NCBI GenBank assembly: GCA_965371225.1
Contig: CBDUXP010000004.1
Coordinates: 1 to 64,000 of the forward strand
Length of the DNA stretch: 64,000 nucleotides
Source of the DNA: CBDUXP01 sp965371225 [NCBI: uncultured bacterium]
GTDB lineage: Bacteria > Abyssobacteria > SURF-5 > CBDUXP01
Direction: 5' to 3'
The translations under genes were made by a program, and so were the position numbers. How positions within the stretch are numbered: position 1 is the first letter of the stretch; every line of letters begins with the position of its first letter. Positions 50,631-59,431 of this stretch are shown piece by piece. The notes beneath the pieces are model-generated. The model had not been told where the DNA came from, did not search any database, and worked only from the letters and a program-made list of their open reading frames with translations.

Positions 50631-51887
50631 TCAGCTATCCAGGCCGGGCACGGGGAAGTTGGCGCACAGGGCCTCCACCTTCGCACGCACCGCAGGGAGA
50701 TCGGCACCGTCCCTCAAGGCTTCGTCGATCAACGCCGCGACGGTCGCCATCTCTTCCTCGCCCATCCCCCGGCTCGTGAGGGCCGGCGTGCCCAGGCGGA
50801 CGCCGCTGGTGACGAAGGGCTTTTCCGGATCGTACGGGATCGTGTTCTTGTTCGTCGTGATCCCCGCCTCGTCCAGGGTGTTCTGCACCGCTTTCCCTGT
50901 CAGGCCGCGCGGTCGCAGGTCCACGAGCAGCAGGTGCGTGTCCGTTCCGCCCGTGCAGATGCGGAAGTTCCGCGCGGTCAGCTCGGCCGCCAGCCGCTTC
51001 GCGTTGCGGCACACTTGCGCGGCGTACTCCGTGAAGGCCGGTTCCGCGGCCTCCTTGAAGGCCACGGCTTTGGCCGCGATGATGTGCATCAGCGGGCCGC
51101 CTTGGATGCCGGGGAAGATCATCTTGTCGAATTTCTTCGCGGTTTCCTCATCGTTGGACAGGATGAAACCGCCGCGGGGCCCGCGCAGCGTCTTGTGCGT
51201 CGTGGACGTGACCACGTGCGCGTGCGGGACGGGGGTCGGGTGTACGTCCCCGGCCACGAGGCCCGCGAAGTGCGCCATGTCCACCATCAGGTAGGCGCCG
51301 ACCTCGTCCGCGATCGCGCGAAACGCGGCGAAGTCGATGTGCCGCGAATAGGCGCTGCCCCCCGCGACGATCAGCTTGGGCTGGTGCTCCTGCGCCGCCG
51401 CCCGCACCCGGTCCATGTCGATCCGCTCCGTCTCGGGATCCACCAGGTAGCCAACCGCGTTGAAGAAGATGCCGGAGAAGTTCACGTTGCGCCCGTGGGT
51501 CAAGTGGCCGCCGTGCGACAGGTCCAGCCCCAGGATCGTATCGCCGGGTTGGAGCAGCGCGAAGTACACCGCCATGTTGGCCTGGGAGCCGCTGTGGGGT
51601 TGCACGTTGGCGTACTGCGCGTCGAAGAGTTGCGTGACCCGCTCGCGCGCCAGGTTTTCCGCCACATCCACGTGTTCACAGCCGCCGTAGTAGCGCCGGC
51701 CGGGGTATCCCTCGGCGTACTTGTTGGTCATGACGCAGGACATGGCCTCGCGCACGGCGGCACTCACGTAGTTCTCCGCCGCGATGAGTTCGAGGCCGTC
51801 CCGCTGCCGCCGCTCCTCGGCCTGGATGGCCTCGAACACGGCCGGATCGACCTGCGCCAGCGCTGACATGGTGCTGATGGTACTCAC
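50631..51887 (-). CDS. glyA: Serine hydroxymethyltransferase
   Basis: 418 aa. PLP enzyme converting serine and tetrahydrofolate to glycine and methylene-THF. The PLP lysine lies in [40 protein letters not shown] and [10 protein letters not shown] are typical. Full length for the family (about 415). It lies between rpiB (104-nt gap, the largest inside this operon) and hslU (8 nt). A start two residues before the second Met (MSTISTM) is also possible. Confidence 0.96.
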   Translation of the reverse strand: MSTISTMSALAQVDPAVFEAIQAEERRQRDGLELIAAENYVSAAVREAMSCVMTNKYAEGYPGRRYYGGCEHVDVAENLARERVTQLFDAQYANVQPHSGSQANMAVYFALLQPGDTILGLDLSHGGHLTHGRNVNFSGIFFNAVGYLVDPETERIDMDRVRAAAQEHQPKLIVAGGSAYSRHIDFAAFRAIADEVGAYLMVDMAHFAGLVAGDVHPTPVPHAHVVTSTTHKTLRGPRGGFILSNDEETAKKFDKMIFPGIQGGPLMHIIAAKAVAFKEAAEPAFTEYAAQVCRNAKRLAAELTARNFRICTGGTDTHLLLVDLRPRGLTGKAVQNTLDEAGITTNKNTIPYDPEKPFVTSGVRLGTPALTSRGMGEEEMATVAALIDEALRDGADLPAVRAKVEALCANFPVPGLDS

Positions 51888-51991
51888 GGCGGTGTGTCCT
51901 TCCCCGGCGCGGCGGGTGGGCCGTGGGCCGGTGCTGCGCGCCTCACGGGCACGCTCTTCTGCCAGCGCAGTCTACTGCACGGGCTCGTCGG

Positions 51992-52423
51992 TTACTCCAA
52001 ATCGATCTTCGCCACGCGGGCGGTATGCCGTCCGCCGTCGAAGTCGGTGGTGAGCCACACATCCAGGATGGACTTCGCGAAGTCCTCCCCCGTCACGCGT
52101 TCACCGAGGCACAGCACGTTCGCGTCGCCGTGCGCGCGGGACATGCGTGCGGAAAACTCGTCGCGGCACAAGGCGGCGCGGATCCCCTGGTGCTTGTTCG
52201 CGGCCATGCTGACCCCCAGCCCGGTGCCGCACACGAGCACGCCGCGGTCCGCCTCACCGGCTTGCACGGCCCGCGCCACTTTGTGCGCGAAGTCAGCGTA
52301 GTCGCACGACGCCGTATCGTCCGTACCGTGATCGGCACACTCGTGGCCCTGCGCCGCTGCGTATTCCAGTAGCTGGCGCTTCAATCGATAGCCGGCATGG
52401 TCCGATCCGAATGCGAGCCGCAT
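51992..52423 (-). CDS. rpiB: Ribose-5-phosphate isomerase B
   Basis: 143 aa. Conserved LAFGSDHAGYRLK at the start with the active-site Asp and His, VLVCGTGLGVSMAANK (oxyanion loop and catalytic Cys), and REN-like CRDEFSARMSRAHGDAN. Interconverts ribose-5-phosphate and ribulose-5-phosphate, complementing the transketolase at the left end. ATG 52423 gives the normal length. It is 2 nt after the tsaC stop. Confidence 0.94.
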   Translation of the reverse strand: MRLAFGSDHAGYRLKRQLLEYAAAQGHECADHGTDDTASCDYADFAHKVARAVQAGEADRGVLVCGTGLGVSMAANKHQGIRAALCRDEFSARMSRAHGDANVLCLGERVTGEDFAKSILDVWLTTDFDGGRHTARVAKIDLE

Positions 52424-52425
52424 GC

Positions 52426-53085
52426 TCAGGCCTCCTGGACGGGCACGCCCGCCGTCTGCGCCACCGCCGCGGCCGGGATCGGGCCGGGGCGGAGTACGCG
52501 CCACGGTGAGCGGGTCGTATCTATTATCGTCGATGGAGCGCCCACCGCCATGCCCCCGTCGACCAGGCAGTCGGCGACCGCTCCCAACTGGAGCGCGGCC
52601 TCGCGCGCGGTGGTGGCCGGCGGTTGGCCGCTCCGGTTGGCGCTTGTGCCCGTGAGCGGGCCGCCCACGCCCTCGGCCAGGGCCCGCACGAAGGGGTGAG
52701 CCGGCACGCGGATCGCCACCGTTCCCCGGGCGTCCAGGAGGTGCGGCGCCACCGCGTCCGTGCCGGCCATCACGAGGGTGAGGGCGCCGGGCCAGAACCG
52801 GCCGGCCACCGCCTCCACTTCCCTGGGGAGGCTTGAGGCCAGAAAGGCTTGCACCTGCGCCAGGTCTGCCAGCAGGTAGGGCACCGGTTGGTCGCGCGGG
52901 CGCTCCTTTGCCGCGAAGACCCGGGCGTGCGCGGCCGGCTGTTCGGCGTCCGCGAGGAGCCCGTACGTGGTGTCCGTCGGCGCCAGCACCAAGCCGCCAC
53001 TCCGCAGGCAGGCGACGGCCGCGGCGACCGTCTCGTCGTCGGGCCGGTGCGGGTGCAGGGTGAGGTGTTGGAGGACTGCGGTCAT
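52426..53085 (-). CDS. tsaC: L-threonylcarbamoyladenylate synthase
   Basis: 219 aa; YrdC/Sua5 domain. It makes threonylcarbamoyl-AMP for the t6A modification of tRNAs reading ANN codons. LVLAPTDTTYGLLADA is the ATP/bicarbonate pocket, AAKERPRDQP the KxR-type basic motif, RFWPGALTLVM and TGTSANRSG the following blocks. No C-terminal Sua5 domain, so the TsaC-type short form. It overlaps rdgB by 4 nt. Confidence 0.93.
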   Translation of the reverse strand: MTAVLQHLTLHPHRPDDETVAAAVACLRSGGLVLAPTDTTYGLLADAEQPAAHARVFAAKERPRDQPVPYLLADLAQVQAFLASSLPREVEAVAGRFWPGALTLVMAGTDAVAPHLLDARGTVAIRVPAHPFVRALAEGVGGPLTGTSANRSGQPPATTAREAALQLGAVADCLVDGGMAVGAPSTIIDTTRSPWRVLRPGPIPAAAVAQTAGVPVQEA

Positions 53086-53693
53086 GGCGCGGGGTTCAGC
53101 TCCGTCAGCGCGCGCCGCAGCTTCGGCAGCAGCGCCCGGAGCGCCCGTTGCCGGTGTCCGATGGCGCGCTTGACGCCGGGATCCAGGACACCGAACGTCT
53201 GATCGTATCCCTCGGGCACGAACAGGGGGTCGTAGCCGAAGCCGTGGGTGCCGGTGCAGCGGGGCGCGATGGTGCCTTCAACCTGGCCGGTGGCGGATTC
53301 GACTCGGCCGTCGGGCAGGGCCAGAGCGAACGCACTGTGGTATCGGGCGGTGCGGTCTGGGGCGGGGACCTGTGCGAGATCGCGCAACAACTTTGCGTTG
53401 TTCGCCGCATCGTCGGAGGGTTCCCCCGCGTACCGGGCCGAGTAGATGCCGGGCTGCCCGCCGAGCGCGTCCACTTCCAGGCCGGAGTCTTCCGCCAGGG
53501 TGGGTTCCGCCGTGTGCGTCAGGTAGTACCGTGCCTTGAGCGCGGCGTTCTCCATGAAGCTGGTGCCGGTCTCCTCGGGCTCCGCCACGTCCGGAAAATC
53601 GGCGAGGGTTTTCCACGCGATGCCGTCATCGTCGAGCGCGGCGATGATTTCGCGCACCTTGCCTGGATTCCCAGTCGCGATGACCACGATCAT
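53082..53693 (-). CDS. rdgB: XTP/dITP diphosphatase (RdgB/HAM1)
   Basis: 203 aa. Removes deaminated purine nucleotides from the pool. IVVIATGNPGKVREI (residues 2-16) and SFMENAALKARYY hold phosphate-binding residues, LAEDSGLEVDALGGQPGIYS the metal-binding Asp, and HGFGYDPLFVPEG the base-binding loop. ATG 53693 chosen; an in-frame extension to 53762 would overlap rph. Lies 4 nt after rph. Confidence 0.95.
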   Translation of the reverse strand: MIVVIATGNPGKVREIIAALDDDGIAWKTLADFPDVAEPEETGTSFMENAALKARYYLTHTAEPTLAEDSGLEVDALGGQPGIYSARYAGEPSDDAANNAKLLRDLAQVPAPDRTARYHSAFALALPDGRVESATGQVEGTIAPRCTGTHGFGYDPLFVPEGYDQTFGVLDPGVKRAIGHRQRALRALLPKLRRALTELNPAP

Positions 53694-53697
53694 CCCG

Positions 53698-54423
53698 CTA
53701 GCCTTCCAACCCGAGCGATGCGCGCTGGTGCGCCATGAGCGTGCGAATCCCTTCCTCCGCACGGTCGAGCATGCACGCGAGCCCGGCCCGGTCGAAGGGC
53801 TTGTGCTCGGCGGTGCCCTGCACTTCCACGAACCGGCCGTCTTCCGTCATGACCACGTTGAGGTCCACGTCGGCGGTCACGTCTTCCTTATAGTCCAAAT
53901 CCAGGCAGGCTTGGCCTCCCACGATGCCGACGCTGACCGCCGCCACGCTCTGCTGGATCGGCCACGCCTCCAGGTCGCCGCGGTCGCGGAGGGCCTGGCA
54001 CGCGTCGTACAGCGCGACGTAGGCGCCAGTCACCGCCGCGGTGCGCGTGCCGCCGTCCGCCTGCAGCACGTCGCAGTCCACCAGCAGCGTCCGCGGACCC
54101 AAGCGTTTCATGTCGACCACCGCGCGCAGGGAACGGCCGATGAGGCGTTGGATCTCCGCGGTGCGGCCCTTGATCCGGTCCCGTTCGCGAGCGGTGCGGT
54201 GGGGCGTGGATCCGGGCAGCATGCTGTACTCCGCGGTCACCCAGCCCAGCGCGGCGTCGCGTCGCCACTCCGGGACACGGTCTTCCGCGTGCACTGTGCA
54301 CAGCACCATGGTATCGCCGAAACTGGCGCGCACCGACCCGGGCGCGAACCGGGTGTAGTGGCGTTCGAGGGTTACGGCCCGCAGGGCGTTCGGCGCTCGT
54401 CCGTCCGCGCGCGCCGTGGCCAC
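53698..54423 (-). CDS. rph: Ribonuclease PH
   Basis: 241 aa. Phosphorolytic 3'-exoribonuclease for tRNA 3'-ends. Matches RNase PH blocks: [70 protein letters not shown] and [16 protein letters not shown]. All phosphate-coordinating arginine segments appear intact. Starts 3 nt after the ctpA stop. Confidence 0.96.
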   Translation of the reverse strand: MATARADGRAPNALRAVTLERHYTRFAPGSVRASFGDTMVLCTVHAEDRVPEWRRDAALGWVTAEYSMLPGSTPHRTARERDRIKGRTAEIQRLIGRSLRAVVDMKRLGPRTLLVDCDVLQADGGTRTAAVTGAYVALYDACQALRDRGDLEAWPIQQSVAAVSVGIVGGQACLDLDYKEDVTADVDLNVVMTEDGRFVEVQGTAEHKPFDRAGLACMLDRAEEGIRTLMAHQRASLGLEG

Positions 54424-54426
54424 GAC

Positions 54427-55800
54427 TTAGTTCTCGCTGGTCGCGGCCGCGGCGTCCTCCGGGTCGTCCGGTATGGCCGCGACGAGCAGGCCACGTTCGC
54501 GCAGCCTCGTCAAGTTCGTATCCAGGTCCGCGGCGCGGTCGTACTGCCGCAGGAACGCGACCGCCTGCTTGAGTTGCACGTCCTCGATAAGTTCCGGCAA
54601 CTCCTCGGGATTGGGGAACTCGACGCCCGGCGTCGACACGCGGGCGCCGGCGCGCAACAACTGCGCCATCAGGTCGCGCGAGCCCTTCACCTCCACATCC
54701 GGTTCGATGCCCGTGCCGCTGATGGACACCCCGCTCGGGGTCAAGTAGCGCGCCGTCGTCAGGCGCAACGCGGACGTGTCGCCCAGGGGAATAATGCTTT
54801 GCACGCTCCCCTTGCCAAAGCTCTTTTCGCCGATGATGGCGGCCCGCCGATGATCTTTCAGCGCGCCCGCCACGATTTCGGAGGCGCTGGCGCTGCCTTG
54901 GTTCAAGAGCACGACGATGGGCATGTCCTCGGTTATTTGCGGCGGATGCGTCGCATTAAACTGCATGTTCTGCCGCGGATTCCGCGACTCGGTGCTGACG
55001 ATGAGTTCGCCCTTGCTCAGGAAGACGTCGCTCACCTCGGCCGCCGCCTGCAGCAGGCCGCCGGGATTGTTCCGCAGGTCCAGGACGACCGCCTCCATTC
55101 CCTGAGTCTTCAACGCCGCCAACTCCTTCTTCAAGTCGCGCGCCGTCGCTTCCTTGAACTCGATCAGCCGCACATAGCCAATGTGATTCTCCAGCATTTC
55201 GCCCTTCAGGCTGGGAATCTCGATCTCGGCGCGCGTGAGCGTGACGTCGAACTGTTCGGGCTCGGTGGCGCCGTCCCCGTTCTCTTGCAGGCGCAGGACG
55301 GTGATGGTCACTTTCGATCCGCGCGGCCCACGCAGGAGCTTCACGGCTTCCACGAGGCTCATGTCCGCGGTGCTCTGGCCTTCGATGGCGACGATCTTGT
55401 CGCCGGGGAGGATGCCGGCCTTGGCCGCCGGCGTCCCGGCGATGGGACTCATGACGGTGAGCACCTCCGAGTCATCCTGGCCGATCACGATGCCGAGGCC
55501 GCCGAAGTGGCCCCGGGTTTCCACGTTCAGCTCCCGGTACATGTCCGGCTTCATGAACTGGCTGTACTGGTCCAGCTCCCGCAGCATGCCGTTCAGGGCG
55601 CCGTAGATCAGTTCTTGAGTGGAGACGGGCTCGACATATTCAAGCTCAATGATGCCGAGTGCTTCCATCAACACCTCCACTTGCGGATAGATTTCGTCCG
55701 CCTGGGCCCCCAAGCCCTTGGAAAGCCCCTCACCGATCAGCAGGCCGATGCAGAGCACCGCCACCATCAAAAACCCCATTTCACCCCGCGGTCGCCGCAT
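54427..55800 (-). CDS. C-terminal processing peptidase (S41, CtpA-type)
   Basis: 457 aa. One membrane anchor or signal at residues 10-28, a PDZ domain at about 95-185 (GGLGIVIGQDD, IVAIEGQSTADMS), and the S41 domain with GYVRLIEFKEATA, LDLRNNPGGLLQAA, the catalytic Ser in NQGSASASEIVAG (302-313) and Lys330 in GEKSFGKGSVQ. A periplasmic serine protease that cuts envelope proteins near the C-terminus. Its place directly after the ftsX-envC fusion (3 nt) is the usual bacterial arrangement and points to cell-wall remodelling. Confidence 0.95.
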   Translation of the reverse strand: MRRPRGEMGFLMVAVLCIGLLIGEGLSKGLGAQADEIYPQVEVLMEALGIIELEYVEPVSTQELIYGALNGMLRELDQYSQFMKPDMYRELNVETRGHFGGLGIVIGQDDSEVLTVMSPIAGTPAAKAGILPGDKIVAIEGQSTADMSLVEAVKLLRGPRGSKVTITVLRLQENGDGATEPEQFDVTLTRAEIEIPSLKGEMLENHIGYVRLIEFKEATARDLKKELAALKTQGMEAVVLDLRNNPGGLLQAAAEVSDVFLSKGELIVSTESRNPRQNMQFNATHPPQITEDMPIVVLLNQGSASASEIVAGALKDHRRAAIIGEKSFGKGSVQSIIPLGDTSALRLTTARYLTPSGVSISGTGIEPDVEVKGSRDLMAQLLRAGARVSTPGVEFPNPEELPELIEDVQLKQAVAFLRQYDRAADLDTNLTRLRERGLLVAAIPDDPEDAAAATSEN

Positions 55801-55803
55801 GCC

Positions 55804-57861
55804 TTACCTTTCTGTTCCTTCCAACCATACAGCCGGATCCGCCGCTTTGCCCTGGACCCGCACCGCAAAATACAGGGCCGGGGTGGCCAGAGGGCCCGTC
55901 CGGCCGACCGTGGCGACCAGATCCCCCGCTCGGACCACCTGCCCCGGCTCTACGAAGAAATCCGCGCAGTGGCCATACACCGTCTGATAACCACCCCCGT
56001 GGTCGAGGACCAGCAGTCTACCATAGCCGTGCAGCCACCCCAGGTAGCGCACGCGCCCGTCGTGGACGGCTAGAACCGGTGCCCCTCCAGCCTCCGGGGT
56101 CAGCAGCCAGCCGTCGTGGCGCGTGACGGTCAGGAACACCGGGGCCACATGCCGTCCGAAACCGCGCGCCACCTTGGCGTGCTCCACGGGCCGGGGGAGT
56201 ACCCCCCGCAGTTCCGGAAACGGGACCGGACCGTAGAACGCGCGGGCCGGATCCACGCCCGCCGGGAGGTCCCTCAGCAGGCCTTCCAGCTCCCCCATGC
56301 TCGCCTGCGCCTCGGCCGCGGTCGCGGCGGCGATGGCTTGCTCGGCTTGGACGGTCTGCAAGAGCGCCCGCCGTTCCGTACGGGCCGCTTCCTGGGCTGC
56401 CACGTTGGCTGCCAGCTCAGCTGCCAGGGCTTCGCTCTCGGCATGCGCCCCGTCCAGGGCGTGCCGCTGATTTCGCAGGACCCGCTGGGCGCGCTCTAGC
56501 TCGCCGAAGGCTTCCAGCCGGTGACGCAAGAGGGCGTCCCGCACGCGGGCCCGTCGGATCGTTTCCCCGTGGGGGCGGTCGGCCAACAAGACCGACAGCG
56601 CCGTGGGTTCCGGCGCCCGTTCTAACAGGCGACTGAGCGCCACGACCCGGTCTCCCTGGCTGCGGTGCGCCTCTTCAGTTTCGCGAATCTGCACGTGAAG
56701 GGCCGCGCTTTCGATGCGGAGCTGCTCGGATTCTAGCCTCAGGTTGGCCATGCGATTGTGCAATGTATCTTGAATGACACCAAGCTGTTCGATCTCACCC
56801 AGCAGGCTGATCGACTCTCCGCCAAGGCGCCTGGCCTCTTGCAGGGCCAGCTCCCGCTGCTCCCTGAGGCGATCTAAATCGTCGCGCATCCGTTGGGCGT
56901 CGAACTCCTGCGTGGTCAATGGTCCGGAGTCCGGCTCTCCCGGTTCCTCAGAGGCTCGCGCCGAGGTGGGCCAGGCCGCCACGAGGACCACGACGGAGAG
57001 GCCCAGCGCACGGATGAGCCGGCGCGTGGAAAGCAGACTGGCCACGACGCCGAGGGCGGGCCCCAGCACCAGGATGAGCGTGAAGAGCGGCCAATGGGAC
57101 GGCGGTGTAAACCCCCAGCGGGTCACGGCCAGCCGTTCGCCCAGCACGTATGCGCACACGGCCCAGCCGCTGCCCAACAGCCCCTGCAACGCCGCTTCGG
57201 TGGCACACACCACGCTCAGGAACGCGGGTTGCGCTCCTTCCCACACCCAACTCCGGACTTCGCCGCGCCGCGCGTTCAAGCCGAGCTGGATCGTGCCCGC
57301 GCTCAGGCCGGCCAGCAGCACCATCAACAGGAGCAGACCCAGCCGAATCACCCGCCGCAAATCTTGGCGGAGGGCGGCGTACCGGGTCAGCAGGTCCGCG
57401 GCGTACTCCACTTCAGCCACGCCGGGTACGCTCGCACATTCCCGGGCGAGGCGCTCCAGGTCCTCGAGTTCCACCGCACCCCGGCGGAGGCGCAGCGTGA
57501 AGGCGCCGGGGACGAGCCCCACCTCGGCGGCGCTCACCAGGTCGTCGGCCGCTTCCACGCCCTGGATCAACTGGCGCCACCCTTCTTCGGGGGAAGTGTA
57601 CGCAAGCGCGGTGACTTCCGGCAGCGCCTCGAGCGCCGCCCGGATGCGGGCAAGTTCGGCGGGCGCGGTCTCCGCGGGCACGAAGGCTACGAGTTCGACG
57701 CGACTCTCCCATGCGGCGAGTCGCTGCGTGATTGCTTGCCCCAAGGCGGCCAGGAATGCCGCCAACACGAGCCCGAGCCCGATGGACCCGGACAGCACCA
57801 AGCTCAGCGCGCGGTGCCGCCGGACGTTCCGCAGTCCTTCGCGGATGGCCAGGGCTAGCAT
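55804..57861 (-). CDS. FtsX-EnvC fusion protein
   Basis: 685 aa. Residues 1-285 are FtsX: TM1 (18-40), the external loop of about 130 residues, and three further spans (170-198, 208-240, 258-278). A fourth C-terminal hydrophobic stretch (ALGLSVVVLVAAWP, 286-298) then exports the rest. Residues 320-530 form long coiled coils, and 555-685 a LytM/M23 domain like that of EnvC (RHDGWLLTPEAGGAPVLAVH, GWLHGYGRLLVLDHGGG). Metal ligands are lost, as in EnvC: no Asp after H582, and LHF becomes PALYFAV. It should activate amidases rather than cut peptidoglycan. FtsX and EnvC are normally separate proteins that meet in the periplasm. ATG 57861 overlaps the ftsE stop by 7 nt. Confidence 0.92.
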   Translation of the reverse strand: MLALAIREGLRNVRRHRALSLVLSGSIGLGLVLAAFLAALGQAITQRLAAWESRVELVAFVPAETAPAELARIRAALEALPEVTALAYTSPEEGWRQLIQGVEAADDLVSAAEVGLVPGAFTLRLRRGAVELEDLERLARECASVPGVAEVEYAADLLTRYAALRQDLRRVIRLGLLLLMVLLAGLSAGTIQLGLNARRGEVRSWVWEGAQPAFLSVVCATEAALQGLLGSGWAVCAYVLGERLAVTRWGFTPPSHWPLFTLILVLGPALGVVASLLSTRRLIRALGLSVVVLVAAWPTSARASEEPGEPDSGPLTTQEFDAQRMRDDLDRLREQRELALQEARRLGGESISLLGEIEQLGVIQDTLHNRMANLRLESEQLRIESAALHVQIRETEEAHRSQGDRVVALSRLLERAPEPTALSVLLADRPHGETIRRARVRDALLRHRLEAFGELERAQRVLRNQRHALDGAHAESEALAAELAANVAAQEAARTERRALLQTVQAEQAIAAATAAEAQASMGELEGLLRDLPAGVDPARAFYGPVPFPELRGVLPRPVEHAKVARGFGRHVAPVFLTVTRHDGWLLTPEAGGAPVLAVHDGRVRYLGWLHGYGRLLVLDHGGGYQTVYGHCADFFVEPGQVVRAGDLVATVGRTGPLATPALYFAVRVQGKAADPAVWLEGTER

Positions 57862-58550
57862 GCGGCGGCGGCGGCCTTGGGTGGCCGGGACAGGGTGATC
57901 ACCTCGGCCGGTTCCGGCGCGGCCGGGTCATCCGCCGTGGAGGCCATGATGAGCAGCGCGCCCTGTGTCACCGCCTCGCGCAGCAGTTGCCGTGCTGCCG
58001 CTGCGGCCTCGGGGCGCAGGCCTTCCCCCGGCTCATCGGCTACCAGCAGGCGCGGCCGGCGCAGCACGGCACGGGCGATGCACGTGAGCCGGTGCTCGCT
58101 GCGGGACAGGGCTTCCGGAAACCGGTCGGCCACGGCGACCAGGTCCAACCGCTGCAACATGGCGTAGGCCGCCTCGATGGCCACCGCGCGGGGATGGCCG
58201 GCCAGGCGTTGGCTCAGGATCAAGTTCTCCATGGCGGTGCGGGATGGGAAGAGCCCGTGATCCGGGAGGATGAGGCTCGTGGCCCGGCGCAGGGCGGCTT
58301 CCCCGCCCTCCGTCTCCCAGATGGAGATCGTCCCCATGGTGGGGCGTTCCAATCCGGCAATCATGCGTAACAGGGTGCTTTTCCCGGCGCCGTGCGGGCC
58401 GCGCACGGCTACGCAGGTGGCGGCCGAGAGATGGGCCGAAACCGGCTCGAACACCGGCGGCCCGGCGCCGTACTGCTTAGCGGCCTCATCCAGAGTCAGC
58501 ATGGGCGGCCCCGCGCCGTACTGCTTGGTGACCTCATCGCGGGTCAGCAT
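57855..58550 (-). CDS. ftsE: FtsE-like ABC ATPase, degenerate catalytic motifs
   Basis: 231 aa. Walker A GPHGAGKST (51-59) and Walker B LLVADEP (168-174) are kept. The other motifs are not: the Q-loop Gln is Pro (LILPDHGLF), the signature is LSRSE instead of LSGGE, the D-loop Asp is Arg (GEGLRPE), and the H-loop His is Ala (ASTADD). It probably binds ATP but hydrolyses it poorly. FtsE normally drives FtsX to control amidases during division. The first 32 residues are a tandem copy (MLTRDEVTKQYGAGPP, then MLTLDEAAKQYGAGPP), so translation could begin at either Met. Overlaps the FtsX-EnvC gene by 7 nt. Confidence 0.85.
   Translation of the reverse strand: MLTRDEVTKQYGAGPPMLTLDEAAKQYGAGPPVFEPVSAHLSAATCVAVRGPHGAGKSTLLRMIAGLERPTMGTISIWETEGGEAALRRATSLILPDHGLFPSRTAMENLILSQRLAGHPRAVAIEAAYAMLQRLDLVAVADRFPEALSRSEHRLTCIARAVLRRPRLLVADEPGEGLRPEAAAAARQLLREAVTQGALLIMASTADDPAAPEPAEVITLSRPPKAAAAAC
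58455..58550 (-). repeat. 48-bp tandem duplication at the ftsE 5' end
   Basis: Two 48-bp units (58503-58550 and 58455-58502) encode 16 residues each, differing at four amino acids. Each begins with ATG. The duplication is in frame and produces an alternative start for ftsE. Confidence 0.85.
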
Positions 58551-58622
58551 GGGCGGCGCGCGCCGCGGGGTGCGGGGAGAAGGTCGGAGCCGACCACCGG
58601 CGCGGTCACTCGCACAGGGCGT

Positions 58623-58651
58623 AGTGTAGCCGCGCGTCCGGCGCGGAACAA
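58623..58651 (-). promoter_or_regulatory. Promoter of the ftsE operon
   Basis: Minus strand TTGTTC (58651-58646), a 17-nt spacer and TACACT (58628-58623). The leader to the ftsE start is about 66 nt. It would serve a long operon reaching to 47572. Confidence 0.6.
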
Positions 58652-58659
58652 GAAACGGG

Positions 58660-59253
58660 TTAGGCCGACGCGCGCTTGGCGGCTACGCGTTCGGCGAACG
58701 CGTTGTACGCCTGCCAGGCGCGGCCATCCACCGGCTGGCGTTGGGCGATCACGTGCGCGATCTTGCGGGACAGGATGTGGAGCACCGCCGCGTCCAGATC
58801 GCCCAGACAGACTTCCCGATCCCGTTCAGCGTCTGCCAGGTCACGCCCCGTCTCCGTGAAATCCGCCAGGAAGACGATCTTGGCCACGTCGCCCATCTCC
58901 GCATCGGCGGTGCTGTGCAGACTGATCGCTTCGAGGATTTCCTTGTCGCTGATGTCCAACTGTTGCTCTACTAACAGCGCACCGGCGGGGCCATGAACGA
59001 CTTCATCGGGCATGCCCGCGAACTCCAGCGTACCGAAGCCGATCTCACGGATCGCCTCGTCCAGTTCCTCCCGGCTGAAATACTTTACGAAATCGTGGAG
59101 CAGGCCGGCCGCCTCGGCTTTGTCGGCGTCCACGCGGTGATGCTTGGCGAGAGTGCGGGCCCGGGCGGCGGTGCGCTCACAATGCTTGCGCAGCCCGGCG
59201 GGCACGTGCTCTTCGACGAACGCGCGAATGGCGGTCAGCTCGTATTGCGGCAT
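58660..59253 (-). CDS. HD-domain protein YqeK-like
   Basis: 197 aa. HD metal ligands are visible as HCERTAARARTLAKHH and AGLLHDFVKYF, then VHGPAGALLV and EAISLHSTADAEM. YqeK-type proteins hydrolyse diadenosine tetraphosphate and are typically encoded beside nadD, as here. Starts at 59268 and 59253 are both possible; 59253 has GGATGG upstream. The gene lies 163 nt after nadD, with an AT-rich stretch between. Confidence 0.85.
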   Translation of the reverse strand: MPQYELTAIRAFVEEHVPAGLRKHCERTAARARTLAKHHRVDADKAEAAGLLHDFVKYFSREELDEAIREIGFGTLEFAGMPDEVVHGPAGALLVEQQLDISDKEILEAISLHSTADAEMGDVAKIVFLADFTETGRDLADAERDREVCLGDLDAAVLHILSRKIAHVIAQRQPVDGRAWQAYNAFAERVAAKRASA

Positions 59254-59268
59254 GGGGCGTCCATCCAT

Positions 59269-59431
59269 AGTAGCGCGAGTCGCACGCGCGGAGGCAGAGG
59301 AACGTGGGGCCCCCGTGTCCGGGGACCGGTTGCCGGAGTCCCGTGCGCACGCTTTCTAGAATTTAGATGAACTAGATCAATGTAATATACTTATATAACA
59401 GTAGTTACGTATTGGGCTGATGATCCAGTTC
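59269..59431 (-). promoter_or_regulatory. AT-rich region upstream of the YqeK gene
   Basis: About 70 bp (59352-59422) is strongly AT-rich, with TGTAATATAC and TAGAATTTAGA words. On the minus strand TTGATC followed by TAGAAA at 16 nt is a weak promoter candidate. It resembles the AT-rich islands at 27059-27155 and 31410-31490. Confidence 0.4.
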
